Source of the DNA: an uncultured Eubacteriales bacterium
GTDB taxonomy: Bacteria > Bacillota > Clostridia > UBA1381 > UMGS1253
DNA: 12,132 nucleotides
Direction: 5' to 3'
Assembly (NCBI GenBank): GCA_900550065.1
Contig: URQR01000046.1
Coordinates: 1-12,132, forward strand
Positions within the stretch are counted from its first letter, which is position 1, and each line of letters opens with the position of its first letter. The notes below the pieces were generated by a model, which made no database searches, was not told the origin of the DNA, and saw only the letters and a list, made by a program, of their open reading frames with translations. Both the position numbers and the translations under genes were made by a program. Positions 5,509 to 12,132 of this stretch are shown here, piece after piece.

Positions 5509-6570
5509 TTAGCTTGTTGTCTTAATATATTCTTGCAGCGCGTCTACAAAACGTTTTCCTGTATTAATGGCTTTAATTGGAAAAAATTTATCCTTACCAA
5601 AATAGGCCGTTTCTAAGGTAAAGGCAATATCCGATGTATCCAGAGAAGAAACAAAATTTGCAAAACAGGGCGTATCCGCCCGATTCCATGAAACATTTGG
5701 TGCGATATCATTACTGTGCCGGTAGCAAAGAGCGTCGCCGTCATCGCAAAAGTGCTCCAATATCTCGCCGAACTGGTTGAGCCGACCTATCTGCGACGGA
5801 TTTTTCTGTACAATAAATACCGTATCATTCTCCCCGCCTATGTGCCACGGCGAATGAAAGTCAAAGCCGAATACCACGGAATGCGCCTGAGCAAACGCTC
5901 GAATGGCACGGACGGAGCTGTAAATCGCAGGCGTATTGACATCATAGTCGCGGTTGTGGTCATGCGGTATCCGCGACTTGCCCTGGTCGCCGTCTACCAC
6001 GCCGTCATAGTCGACGAATGGCACACAGAGGAAACGAAATCCGGCGATGGGAGTTTCTATAAGCGCCTCTAAAATGCCTTCTAAGACATAATTACCCGTA
6101 CTTTCACACGCATGATGCCGCGAAGTGAGGAGGATATACCGGTTTCCGCTTCCGAATTCTACACATGGTACAGCTCTGCCTTTTTCAGAAATACAGAGAG
6201 TCCGTACAGGAAGCTGCAGTTTTTGTGCTAATTTTTCAAACTGGTTAGGGTGGTAGAGCATGTGATGTGCAAAATATACTTTGTTTTCGTCCGGGCCGAA
6301 GGTATAAGTAAAGCTTTCGCCTTCGCCCTTGCTTTCGCTCCAACGCCAATTTGATAGATCGCTGCTCACTGCCGCACCATAGTAGCCCACTCGGTTTTGT
6401 TCGACAAATTGAAATTGGAGCGTTTTGCCCGCGGCACCTTTGACACAAAACGCCCAATAAAACCAATCCTCGGCAGTGTCGCGCAACTCATTTTTTAGAA
6501 GCACCGTGCCGTTGTAGATTTTGAGTACTTTAATATTTCCACCTATGAAATCGCTTATGATTTGAATCAT
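5509..6570 (-). CDS. M14-family zinc carboxypeptidase, cytosolic-carboxypeptidase-like
   Basis: 353 residues. Residues ~1-125 form a beta-rich N-domain ending in a His-His-Met-Leu-Tyr-His-Pro-Asn motif, as in cytosolic carboxypeptidase-like M14 proteins. The catalytic domain follows with the zinc motif His-x-x-Glu (His153, Glu156), Asn-Arg-Asp (206-208) for carboxylate binding, the third ligand His239 in Phe-Asp-Phe-His-Ser, and the catalytic Glu320 in Thr-Leu-Glu-Thr. All key residues are intact, so it should be an active zinc-dependent C-terminal exopeptidase or amidase-type hydrolase. No signal peptide is visible, so it probably acts in the cytosol. ACGGAGGG precedes the ATG by six bases. 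It directly follows the lyase on the same strand with no space for its own promoter, so it is likely co-transcribed and may process a peptide or amide left on the glycan breakdown product (inference). Confidence 0.87.
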   Translation of the reverse strand: MIQIISDFIGGNIKVLKIYNGTVLLKNELRDTAEDWFYWAFCVKGAAGKTLQFQFVEQNRVGYYGAAVSSDLSNWRWSESKGEGESFTYTFGPDENKVYFAHHMLYHPNQFEKLAQKLQLPVRTLCISEKGRAVPCVEFGSGNRYILLTSRHHACESTGNYVLEGILEALIETPIAGFRFLCVPFVDYDGVVDGDQGKSRIPHDHNRDYDVNTPAIYSSVRAIRAFAQAHSVVFGFDFHSPWHIGGENDTVFIVQKNPSQIGRLNQFGEILEHFCDDGDALCYRHSNDIAPNVSWNRADTPCFANFVSSLDTSDIAFTLETAYFGKDKFFPIKAINTGKRFVDALQEYIKTTS

Positions 6571-6595
6571 TTTTATCCCTCCGTAGCGTCTGCAA

Positions 6596-6631
6596 AGAAA
6601 GCCAAAGCAGGCTTCTCTGCTTTGGCTTTCT
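6596..6631 (-). terminator. 15-bp perfect hairpin between lyase and carboxypeptidase
   Basis: Arms 6596-6610 and 6617-6631 are exact reverse complements with a 6-base loop. On the minus strand the stem begins 12 bases after the lyase stop and ends about 13 bases before the carboxypeptidase ribosome binding site. The 3' arm is T-rich but there is no long T-run after it, so it may be a partial terminator that lowers carboxypeptidase expression or a stabiliser of the upstream mRNA. Confidence 0.65.
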
Positions 6632-6643
6632 AAAAAACGGTAC

Positions 6644-7183
6644 TTATTTTTTAAACTTAATCTCTATAATCGCGTTCCAGCTGCTTGTGGAGTTACCGTT
6701 CGTAACAACTTTGATGTAACGTCCCTTTGTGCCGGCAGGGAAGTCGTATTTCTCCCATGCAAGGTCGGCTAAACCGCTGCCCTTGCCGCCGTCAATGACT
6801 TTTTTCCACGTCTTGTTGTCGTCGGACACCTCAATATCGAAGTAGCACTGCCGCTGTCCGGCCTTATTCCAAACGACCTCCATCCCCTTGATTTCCTGCG
6901 ACGAACCGAGATCATAGCTAATCCAATTGCCCTCGCCGTCACAAGACCAAAGCGTGTCAAGACTGCCGTCGTAGCTTTCCGCGCCGGTCGCGCCCTCGAA
7001 GGTATCGCTGATTTCACAGCTCTGAATTGTTATGTAGCCTTCTTCTTCTTTCCCCGGGCCGGTCGGATCGGTTGCTGCCCCCGGTCTTACATCAACAATC
7101 TTGCCGTATTCCTGCCAGTCTACTTTTGCGTAAAACGCCTCGGAAACAAACCGTACCGGAACGACAAATCTGTCGTTTAGCAC
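6644..7183 (-). CDS. Lyase part 3: end of copper-amine-oxidase-N domain and C-terminal F5/8C domain
   Basis: 179 residues from a GTG at 7183, but the reading frame continues upstream to about 7270 with Asp-Gly-Arg-Glu-Val-Lys-Ile-Thr-Glu, the expected continuation of the copper-amine-oxidase-N domain, so the GTG is internal. The first ~35 residues finish that domain (Val-Val-Pro-Val-Arg-Phe-Val-Ser-Glu). After a short Gly/Pro/Glu linker, residues ~48-179 form an F5/8 type C (discoidin, CBM32-like) domain, recognisable by Ser-Tyr-Asp-Gly-Ser-Leu-Asp-Thr-Leu-Trp-Ser, Trp-Ile-Ser-Tyr-Asp-Leu-Gly and a closing Gly-Arg-Tyr-Ile-Lys-Val-Val. Such domains bind sugars. The copper-amine-oxidase-N unit in Firmicutes is usually a structural or cell-surface module; copper is not implied. 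Confidence 0.82.
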   Translation of the reverse strand: MLNDRFVVPVRFVSEAFYAKVDWQEYGKIVDVRPGAATDPTGPGKEEEGYITIQSCEISDTFEGATGAESYDGSLDTLWSCDGEGNWISYDLGSSQEIKGMEVVWNKAGQRQCYFDIEVSDDNKTWKKVIDGGKGSGLADLAWEKYDFPAGTKGRYIKVVTNGNSTSSWNAIIEIKFKK

Positions 7184-7250
7184 AGTGGCGGGAACGTCTA
7201 ATTCGACTGCTTCGCCGTCGATATACGCCGTCGTGGAGTTTTCGGTAATC

Positions 7251-8672
7251 TTAACCTCGCGGCCGTCTTTTACTGCCGTTGCTGTCGCGGTCGTAGGAAA
7301 CCTCTACGCCGAGCTTTTCAAAAATCGCGCGCATCGGTACGAGCGTACGGTCGTTCATGGTCACTGGCGCAACATCCGAGTAGATAAATCTATCATTTAC
7401 ACGGATACTGATGCCTTCGCTTTCAGGCGTAACGGCCTCGACCGGCTGACGCGTCGCATTTGCATCTTTGTAGCTGAGTGTGTACGATCCTGCGTCGCCT
7501 GTAAATACCGCAACGCCGCCGTCTTCCGTTACAATTGCTTCGCACAGGTCTGCGCCGTCCTTTTTCACCGTCCATGTGCCTGCCTGCAAGTCGGCTGCCG
7601 TAATCTCGAACGTACCGTCGCCTGTGAAGCTGAAGGTTACGTCGTCTTTTGTCCTGTCGCGGTCTTTGCCGAACACAACAACACGGTCTGCTACAACTGC
7701 GCCCGCAACCTTATCCGTCTCAATCAGCGTAACGGGGAGCGCCTCTGCGCCGTCCGCGTCGCCGACCTGTAAAACATTCAGGAAGTAGTCCTGCTCGCTT
7801 GCCGTTTTTGGCGAAATTTCAACTCTCCAGCCGCCGCCTTCATTTGTGCCGCCCGGAAGCGGTCTGCCTTCGTAGTTTGTGCCGAATACCCAGTGTTCCT
7901 TTCCTGTGCCGCCGACAGTGTTGATTACTGTATTGTCAGCAGCGGGGAGCAGGGTATCAATCGTAAGCTTGCCGTTATATTTGTCGCCTTTCGACTCACG
8001 CGTATCCGTGAACACGGTGCGGTTACCGCTCACGGTCGGTTCGCTGAGGCCATGGCAGAGCCACATTTTTTGGAAATCCTTGTTCGAAGAAATTACACGG
8101 TCGAAAACAAGGATTGCCGCCGGGTGATCGTCGTCTTTAAGATTTAAGAACATGAAGCTGCGCTCATAGTTCTTCACCTTATCGGAGTACGCGTCCGCAA
8201 TATCGCCCTTTAAGTAGGAGTAATTCGGTTCAATCGGATCCGGTCCAAATTCATGGCCTAAAATTTCGCCGACTTTATATCCTTTTGCAGGATCTAACAA
8301 ATCAGAAAGCGTTTTTGTTTCACTGCCGTTGTTCGGCATCCGCTGCCCGCCGTCGTTTACGCCGCCGCCGAAGTTTGTCGCCGGCTCATTCGGGTCGTAC
8401 ACGAGCATCGCGTTATGCGCGATAGTACGGCGGTGATAGTTCGAGAAGTGGGCACTGCCGTAATCGGTATTACCGTTGTTTGACTTGTCGGATGTGCTCG
8501 TGCGGTACGCCTGATAGTAACCCGTATCGTTCGCGAGCGCACCCTTGTAATAAATCTGGAACGAACCGGCGTCGAGGTGCTGATGGTTCGCAAACCAGTA
8601 TTCGTTGATTTTCATATCCGCTACAACGGCGGGGGAGTCAAAGCCGTCCTCCCAGCCCGTGCGCGCAACCAT
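7251..8672 (-). CDS. Lyase part 2: heparinase II/III beta domain and start of copper-amine-oxidase-N domain
   Basis: 473 residues from the first ATG, but the frame is open further upstream to about 8805 and that stretch reads as ordinary lyase sequence, so 8672 is not a real start. No good ribosome binding site was noticed there. The piece contains the family motif Asn-His-Gln-His-Leu-Asp-Ala-Gly-Ser-Phe near residue 30, with the His and Asp of the heparinase II/III active region, and then Ser-Asn-Tyr-His-Arg-Arg-x-x-Ala-His-Asn with a candidate catalytic Tyr. A large beta-sandwich follows. The last ~60 residues begin the copper-amine-oxidase-N domain (Asn-Asp-Arg-x-Leu-Val-Pro-Met-Arg) and end in a short out-of-frame tail at 7251. 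On its own it would be an inactive fragment without signal peptide. Confidence 0.8.
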   Translation of the reverse strand: MVARTGWEDGFDSPAVVADMKINEYWFANHQHLDAGSFQIYYKGALANDTGYYQAYRTSTSDKSNNGNTDYGSAHFSNYHRRTIAHNAMLVYDPNEPATNFGGGVNDGGQRMPNNGSETKTLSDLLDPAKGYKVGEILGHEFGPDPIEPNYSYLKGDIADAYSDKVKNYERSFMFLNLKDDDHPAAILVFDRVISSNKDFQKMWLCHGLSEPTVSGNRTVFTDTRESKGDKYNGKLTIDTLLPAADNTVINTVGGTGKEHWVFGTNYEGRPLPGGTNEGGGWRVEISPKTASEQDYFLNVLQVGDADGAEALPVTLIETDKVAGAVVADRVVVFGKDRDRTKDDVTFSFTGDGTFEITAADLQAGTWTVKKDGADLCEAIVTEDGGVAVFTGDAGSYTLSYKDANATRQPVEAVTPESEGISIRVNDRFIYSDVAPVTMNDRTLVPMRAIFEKLGVEVSYDRDSNGSKRRPRG

Positions 8673-8760
8673 ACCGCCCTTCGGCGACGGGTTGTAGTGC
8701 GTGAGCGGAAGCTCGCTGACCGGCTTGCCGTCAAGGTCCGGGTCGTTGAATACTAAAAAT

Positions 8761-10836
8761 TCAACAGGATTTAAAGACTGGTTGCCGCTCGGCGTCTGCG
8801 CGCATTGCCTCCCACTTTAAGTATGGGTCTTTAAAGTAGTTACCAGCAAGGAACATCGAGCGCGCATAATTTTTCGCATAGGTACCTGTTGCAGAGTTAT
8901 TAATTGAGGTATCACCGTCCCGGAACACCGTGCCGTCCGGACGACGCGTGTACAAGTACTGATACATCAAATACTGCTGGTCGTCGCCGAATACACGCGG
9001 ATAGCCGACGCGGTCTAAAATCCACGTACATAGGATTTCCCACTGATACCGGTAGGAGGCATAATGATTGCCCTGATTGTGCATCTGTGCCGGGTACATA
9101 AACTCCTTTGGCTCGATAAATTCGCTGAAGAAGCGGCCCGCCGTATTCAGATAGATGTCGGGGCGTTCGTCGTACATCGCAAGGCCCGCGCACATCAAAT
9201 CACGCATAATCTGGCCTTCCACGCCGTGGCCCGTCACTGCGCCCTGCTTCGTCGGCGGCCAGCCAACCTCAAGATAGGTTGCCGTTGCCGTCGCCATGTC
9301 GGAAAAATATGCTTTCGTTGCGTCGTCAATGAGCGGATAGCACCAGTCATAGACCGCAGCAGTTGTAAAGATTGTCTGGCCCGAAGCGTTGTAATCGAAT
9401 TTGGAAATATTCGACGTTTCCAAAACGTTTTTCATCATGGATACGGCTTCCTTGCCGCGCGCTTCGTCACCGTTGATTGCGTACTCGAACGCCTTGCTTT
9501 CAATGATTGCAAGCGTTTTAGCAACAAAGTTGTTGTTGCCGTCCTTTGGCATCAGCTTGCCGTCTGTGGACGTATCCTCGACATATTTTTTGTACATCGC
9601 GTACGTCGCCGCGTTCTGCGGCTTAGTCAGGTTTTCACGGATTGTGGGGATATCCTTTTCCGTAAAGTAAACGCGCGGATGCCCCGCCGGCGGCAAGAAC
9701 GACGGCGTTGGGTAAACGACCGCGTATGTCACCTCACCGCTGACGTCGCCCATTCCGTTAGGCATAAACGCAACGTTAGAGCTAATAATAAACTTATCAA
9801 AAACCATACCGTTTTCACGCGGTACAAGATTCAAGGTATGTATGCCCGCTTTGAGCGAACCAGTCAGCACCTTCTGCCAGCTATATTCGCCGTAGGTGCT
9901 GTAGTCTATTTTCGTGTATTTGTCTGTGTCAAAACAAATCCAGGACGTATCTGTCCCATTGTTTTCCGCGTACATACGCGCCCATACATAGTAGGTCCCG
10001 TCCTTTGGAAACTCTACAGTATAGGTCGCCGTCGGCGGATTGAGCCGTTCCGGCTTTTCACGGTCAAAGCCGGACGGCAGCTTCGGCATTTCGATCGCCT
10101 TTTTGCCGGACGCGTCCTTGTCGTCCTTTATAATCAGCCCTTCGCTGGCGCTGCTTTCCGCCTCGAACATCGTCCCGTGGCCTTCAAACTTGTTGACCGG
10201 GCCGATTGGCTCTACCTTACGGTTCGCCGCTTCCTCTTCAGCTCTTTTGTCGGCCTCTTCCTGCAATTTTGCAAGCTCTTCCGGCTCGAACTTTGAGTCA
10301 GATGTAATATAGAACGCATCAATCAACAGCCCGTATTCGCGCGGGTAAAGCTTAATCGTGTTTTTGCCAGCTTTCAGCGCAGAGCTGTAAACCGCCTGCC
10401 AGCTCCAAAGCCCTTCCGCGTCCAGCACTTTTACACTGCTGCCATATTCACTGTTGATTTTTTCGTCGTTAAAACCGATAAAATAGTTGTCTGTTCCGCT
10501 GCTCGAGCAAGAGTAGCGCATCCATATGTAATACGTGCCGTCCGCCGGCGCGTCAAACTCCCATGTCACCTGCGGTTTTTTGCTGTCAGGGTCGGTAAGC
10601 TTTTCCGAGCTGCTGGCAGATTTATTTACGATATAACTTCCGCCGGAAGCTGCGCTGTCCTTTACTTTTGTAAATCCGCCGGATTTGTCGAATTTACCGT
10701 CTTCTGCTTCTATAAAGATGGCGCTCGCCGAGGTCTGGCCCGCAGTAAACGCCGCTATAGCAGGCACGGAAACCATGCTCAGAAGCATGCATACGGTAAG
10801 CAAAATACAAATCGGCATTTTGTTTACTTTTAACAT
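8761..10836 (-). CDS. Lyase part 1: signal peptide, two CBMs and start of catalytic domain
   Basis: 691 residues as written. A signal peptide covers residues 1-29 (Ala-x-Ala-type end, Ala-Ile-Ala-Ala). CBM6/35-like modules lie at about 39-180 and 222-354, each opening with Glu-Ala-Glu and containing Asp-Gly-Thr-Tyr-Tyr-x-Trp and Leu-Lys-Ala-Gly near their ends; they look like a duplication. Between them is a Glu/Lys/Ala-rich helix (184-206). From about 380 the heparinase II/III-type N-terminal helical domain starts (Gly-His-Pro-Arg-Val-Tyr-Phe), including Gly-Asn-His (589-591), the position of a family active-site histidine. AAGGAGG lies seven bases before the ATG. The last ~11 residues are frame-shifted and end at an early stop; the true protein continues in the next piece. 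The substrate is not settled: a glycosaminoglycan-like or other uronate polymer is expected of the family. Confidence 0.85.
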   Translation of the reverse strand: MLKVNKMPICILLTVCMLLSMVSVPAIAAFTAGQTSASAIFIEAEDGKFDKSGGFTKVKDSAASGGSYIVNKSASSSEKLTDPDSKKPQVTWEFDAPADGTYYIWMRYSCSSSGTDNYFIGFNDEKINSEYGSSVKVLDAEGLWSWQAVYSSALKAGKNTIKLYPREYGLLIDAFYITSDSKFEPEELAKLQEEADKRAEEEAANRKVEPIGPVNKFEGHGTMFEAESSASEGLIIKDDKDASGKKAIEMPKLPSGFDREKPERLNPPTATYTVEFPKDGTYYVWARMYAENNGTDTSWICFDTDKYTKIDYSTYGEYSWQKVLTGSLKAGIHTLNLVPRENGMVFDKFIISSNVAFMPNGMGDVSGEVTYAVVYPTPSFLPPAGHPRVYFTEKDIPTIRENLTKPQNAATYAMYKKYVEDTSTDGKLMPKDGNNNFVAKTLAIIESKAFEYAINGDEARGKEAVSMMKNVLETSNISKFDYNASGQTIFTTAAVYDWCYPLIDDATKAYFSDMATATATYLEVGWPPTKQGAVTGHGVEGQIMRDLMCAGLAMYDERPDIYLNTAGRFFSEFIEPKEFMYPAQMHNQGNHYASYRYQWEILCTWILDRVGYPRVFGDDQQYLMYQYLYTRRPDGTVFRDGDTSINNSATGTYAKNYARSMFLAGNYFKDPYLKWEAMRADAERQPVFKSC

Positions 10837-10875
10837 TGATTTTCCTCCTTAGATGCGTGTTTTTTATACATTTTA

Positions 10876-10904
10876 ATATTAACACAGAAATGATAAGATG
10901 TAAA
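10876..10904 (-). promoter_or_regulatory. Promoter of the lyase/carboxypeptidase operon
   Basis: On the minus strand TTTACA (10904-10899) and TAATAT (10881-10876) are separated by 17 bases, about 40 bases before the lyase ATG at 10836. The surrounding intergenic region (10837-11107) is strongly A/T-rich and also holds the divergent promoter at 11022-11050. No operator repeat or riboswitch was recognised. Confidence 0.65.
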
Positions 10905-11021
10905 TCACAAAATCGGACAATTGTGTGTAAAAAAACGTCCATATTGTGTAGAATATTAACATGGTTTTGATAAATATATAACAATTATGCACAAAGGGTT
11001 CGGCTGTTACAATAAATTAAC

Positions 11022-11050
11022 TTGTTTATTCCGCAATAGCGTAGTATGAT
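11022..11050 (+). promoter_or_regulatory. Promoter of the stalk-domain secreted protein gene
   Basis: TTGTTT (11022-11027) and TATGAT (11045-11050) are 17 bases apart. The predicted start of transcription is about 50 bases before the ATG at 11108, and a GGGAGGGG ribosome binding site is at 11093-11100. Confidence 0.65.
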
Positions 11051-11107
11051 ATATTTGGAAAAGCAAAGAAGAATTAGTGGTATTATTTTGTTGGGAGGGG
11101 AATATGT

Positions 11108-11998
11108 ATGAAAAACAGTATCAAGGCGTTTCTTTGCGGTATACTTGTCACACTAATTGTATGTGCCGCACCAGTCGTTGCAAAGGAGTTTCCTTTGCTG
11201 TTTAACGATATCCGCATCAATGTAGATGGAAATGACCAAGCACAGTGGGGAGAGGATTATACGCTCGCTGACGGCAGCAGCGCGCCGTACAGTATTGTTT
11301 ACAAGGATACAACCTATTTGCCAATGAGAAAAATCGCAGAAATGAACGGAAAAGCAATATATTGGAACGGGGATTCCAATACCGCCGCGATGACTGCGCC
11401 GCAGCGGGAAAATTCCCAAAAAGTTTTGGCAGAAAAACCAGATAGCTATGGGAATATGTGGACGTATTATACTTTTACTGCGGAAGACGATACGTCGTAT
11501 CTGGGCATAAAAGACGAGAGACGCGGCTACGAGCGGATCTACCGAATTGCTGAAGGTGAAGCAGATAACATCGGTGTGACAGAGAACGAGATTTATTTTT
11601 TCCGAAGTGTGGAGCAAGACGGCGCAGAAAATACATATCTGTGCAAAATTGCGTTTTTGAATGATATAAATACACAGGACGGGAAGGCGGTAGACGCGCC
11701 GGAGGATATCGCTTTTGACGGCGAATATGTTTATATGAATTATTATGTGTCCATAATTGGAGCGCATACTGTTTTGTATACGTACAATATTGCGACAGGG
11801 GAACGTTACATGCATACTTACTACTATTCAAAGTGGGGACGTGTAAAAAATCTCAAGCTAAAAGAGAAGAAAGAGGACGGCACCACAGTTCTTACCTGTA
11901 CACTTGTTACACGCGTGCCTAAATTTCATTCCGAAATTACGTTTGACCGCAAAACGAACACCTTTAGCGAACCTGTTAAATTGTATGAAGTGGAATAG
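11108..11998 (+). CDS. Secreted protein with copper-amine-oxidase-N-like domain
   Basis: 296 residues. A signal peptide (about residues 1-25, Ala-Pro-Val-Val-Ala ending) is followed by a copper-amine-oxidase-N-like domain at about 28-97 (Asn-Asp-Ile-Arg-Ile-Asn-Val-Asp-Gly, then Thr-Thr-Tyr-Leu-Pro-Met-Arg-Lys-Ile-Ala-Glu and a Trp-Asn-Gly-Asp strand). The remainder (about 105-296) is rich in short Tyr/Gly/Asp strands, such as Ile-Tyr-Arg-Ile-Ala and Glu-Tyr-Val-Tyr, reminiscent of a partial beta-propeller of the DUF5050 kind; this is a weak match. No catalytic motif was found. It shares the stalk domain with the lyase and is transcribed away from it, so it may be a cell-surface binding or sensing partner (inference). 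The ATG at 11108 has GGGAGGGG at good distance; the ATG four bases earlier is in another frame that soon fails. Confidence 0.8.
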   Translation: MKNSIKAFLCGILVTLIVCAAPVVAKEFPLLFNDIRINVDGNDQAQWGEDYTLADGSSAPYSIVYKDTTYLPMRKIAEMNGKAIYWNGDSNTAAMTAPQRENSQKVLAEKPDSYGNMWTYYTFTAEDDTSYLGIKDERRGYERIYRIAEGEADNIGVTENEIYFFRSVEQDGAENTYLCKIAFLNDINTQDGKAVDAPEDIAFDGEYVYMNYYVSIIGAHTVLYTYNIATGERYMHTYYYSKWGRVKNLKLKEKKEDGTTVLTCTLVTRVPKFHSEITFDRKTNTFSEPVKLYEVE

Positions 11999-12005
11999 GA
12001 GATAA

Positions 12006-12033
12006 AAAAAGAGGAGCGGCGGATCCTCTTTTT
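12006..12033 (+). terminator. Intrinsic terminator after the stalk-domain gene
   Basis: AAAAAGAGGA (12006-12015) pairs with TCCTCTTTTT (12024-12033) around an 8-base loop, with the T-run at the 3' end, starting 8 bases past the stop codon. The A/T flanks would let it act on both strands. The last ~100 bases of the window (12034-12132) hold no open reading frame or motif I could support. Confidence 0.8.
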
Positions 12034-12132
12034 CACTGACATAGGCTAACAAAAATTTCTAAAATTTTAAACTTAAACTGAACCGGCAGCGCGCCGTCCC
12101 TACCCTAGGTAATCAGCTCCTAATATTCCGCC

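Larger units (their letters stand above)
6644..10836 (-). pseudogene. Heparinase II/III-type polysaccharide lyase gene split by two frameshifts
   Basis: Read through two frame changes, this is one gene of 4,193 bases. Removing one base at each break gives 4,191 bases, exactly 1,397 codons with the stop. The intact product would be a secreted protein: signal peptide, two CBM6/35-like modules, a charged linker, heparinase II/III catalytic region, copper-amine-oxidase-N domain and F5/8C domain. The first break is at about 8795-8805, in or beside an alternating GC run; the second at about 7268-7287. Protein homology-like continuity runs straight across both: Gln-Thr-Pro-Ser-Gly after the first, and Lys-Asp-Gly-Arg-Glu-Val after the second. 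Each break is a +1 shift, equal to one extra base or two missing. Apart from the stop reached in each old frame just after its break (8761-8763, 7251-7253) there is no stop anywhere, so this is either a very young pseudogene or a consensus error. The pieces are described separately. Confidence 0.75.

Noticed and set aside
7251..8805. Programmed +1 frameshifting to make the full lyase
   Set aside because: No slippery codon plus stop or stimulatory structure was seen at either break, and two such events in one structural gene would be unprecedented to my knowledge.
9064..10296. A 410-codon open frame on the plus strand opposite the lyase
   Set aside because: It is antisense to well-recognised CBM and catalytic sequence, has no ribosome binding site or coherent domain, and is rich in Arg/His/Cys as mirror frames of biased codons are.
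11153..11815. A 220-codon minus-strand frame opposite the secreted stalk-domain protein
   Set aside because: The plus-strand gene has signal peptide, ribosome binding site, promoter and terminator; the opposite frame has none.
1..12132. CRISPR array, tRNA, rRNA, insertion sequence or attachment site
   Set aside because: No regularly spaced repeats, cloverleaf-like genes, transposase motifs or flanking direct repeats were found on reading both strands.

Overview
This is a chromosomal stretch from a low- to mid-GC Firmicute, most likely an uncultured Clostridia-type (gut or anaerobic) bacterium. That is inferred from gene content: VanZ, DUF1540 and YdcZ-type proteins, secreted proteins carrying the copper-amine-oxidase-N ('stalk') domain, strong AGGAGG ribosome binding sites and sigma-A-like promoters. 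No rRNA, tRNA, CRISPR array, transposase, integrase or phage gene was seen.

Layout. (1) 107-757 (+) is a VanZ-family membrane protein. It converges on, and overlaps by 6 bp, a three-gene minus-strand operon at 752-3721: an HSL-type alpha/beta hydrolase, an alcohol-acetyltransferase/condensation-fold acyltransferase and a zinc-ribbon membrane protein (DUF6320-like). The three genes overlap or are translationally coupled and share one clear promoter at 3764-3792. (2) 3864-4546 (-) holds a YdcZ-like small drug/metabolite transporter and a 55-residue Cys-rich DUF1540 protein, separated by a long hairpin. (3) Divergent from DUF1540 is a 70-residue all-helical protein at 4699-4911. Its promoter and that of DUF1540 appear to share one face-to-face -35 region. 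A bidirectional terminator separates it from a small YflT-like protein (minus strand, ending at 4953). (4) 5509-10836 (-) is a polysaccharide-degradation unit: a very large secreted heparinase II/III-type lyase followed by a cytosolic M14-type zinc carboxypeptidase, with a 15-bp perfect hairpin between them. (5) 11108-11998 (+), divergent from the lyase, encodes a secreted protein with a copper-amine-oxidase-N-like domain and a probable beta-rich sensor or binding domain.

The most notable single fact is that the lyase is split into three frames. Two frameshifts of the same sense (about 8795-8805 and 7268-7287) break what is otherwise an uninterrupted protein of about 1,396 residues: signal peptide, two CBM6/35-like modules, heparinase II/III catalytic region, copper-amine-oxidase-N domain and a C-terminal F5/8C (discoidin) domain. 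No other stop interrupts it, so the breaks are either very recent or sequencing errors.

The best candidates for something undescribed are the hydrolase/acyltransferase/zinc-ribbon operon, which looks like a small acyl-ester or lipid-modification system, and the lyase plus carboxypeptidase pair, which suggests a peptide- or amide-bearing glycan substrate. Both functional readings are inference.
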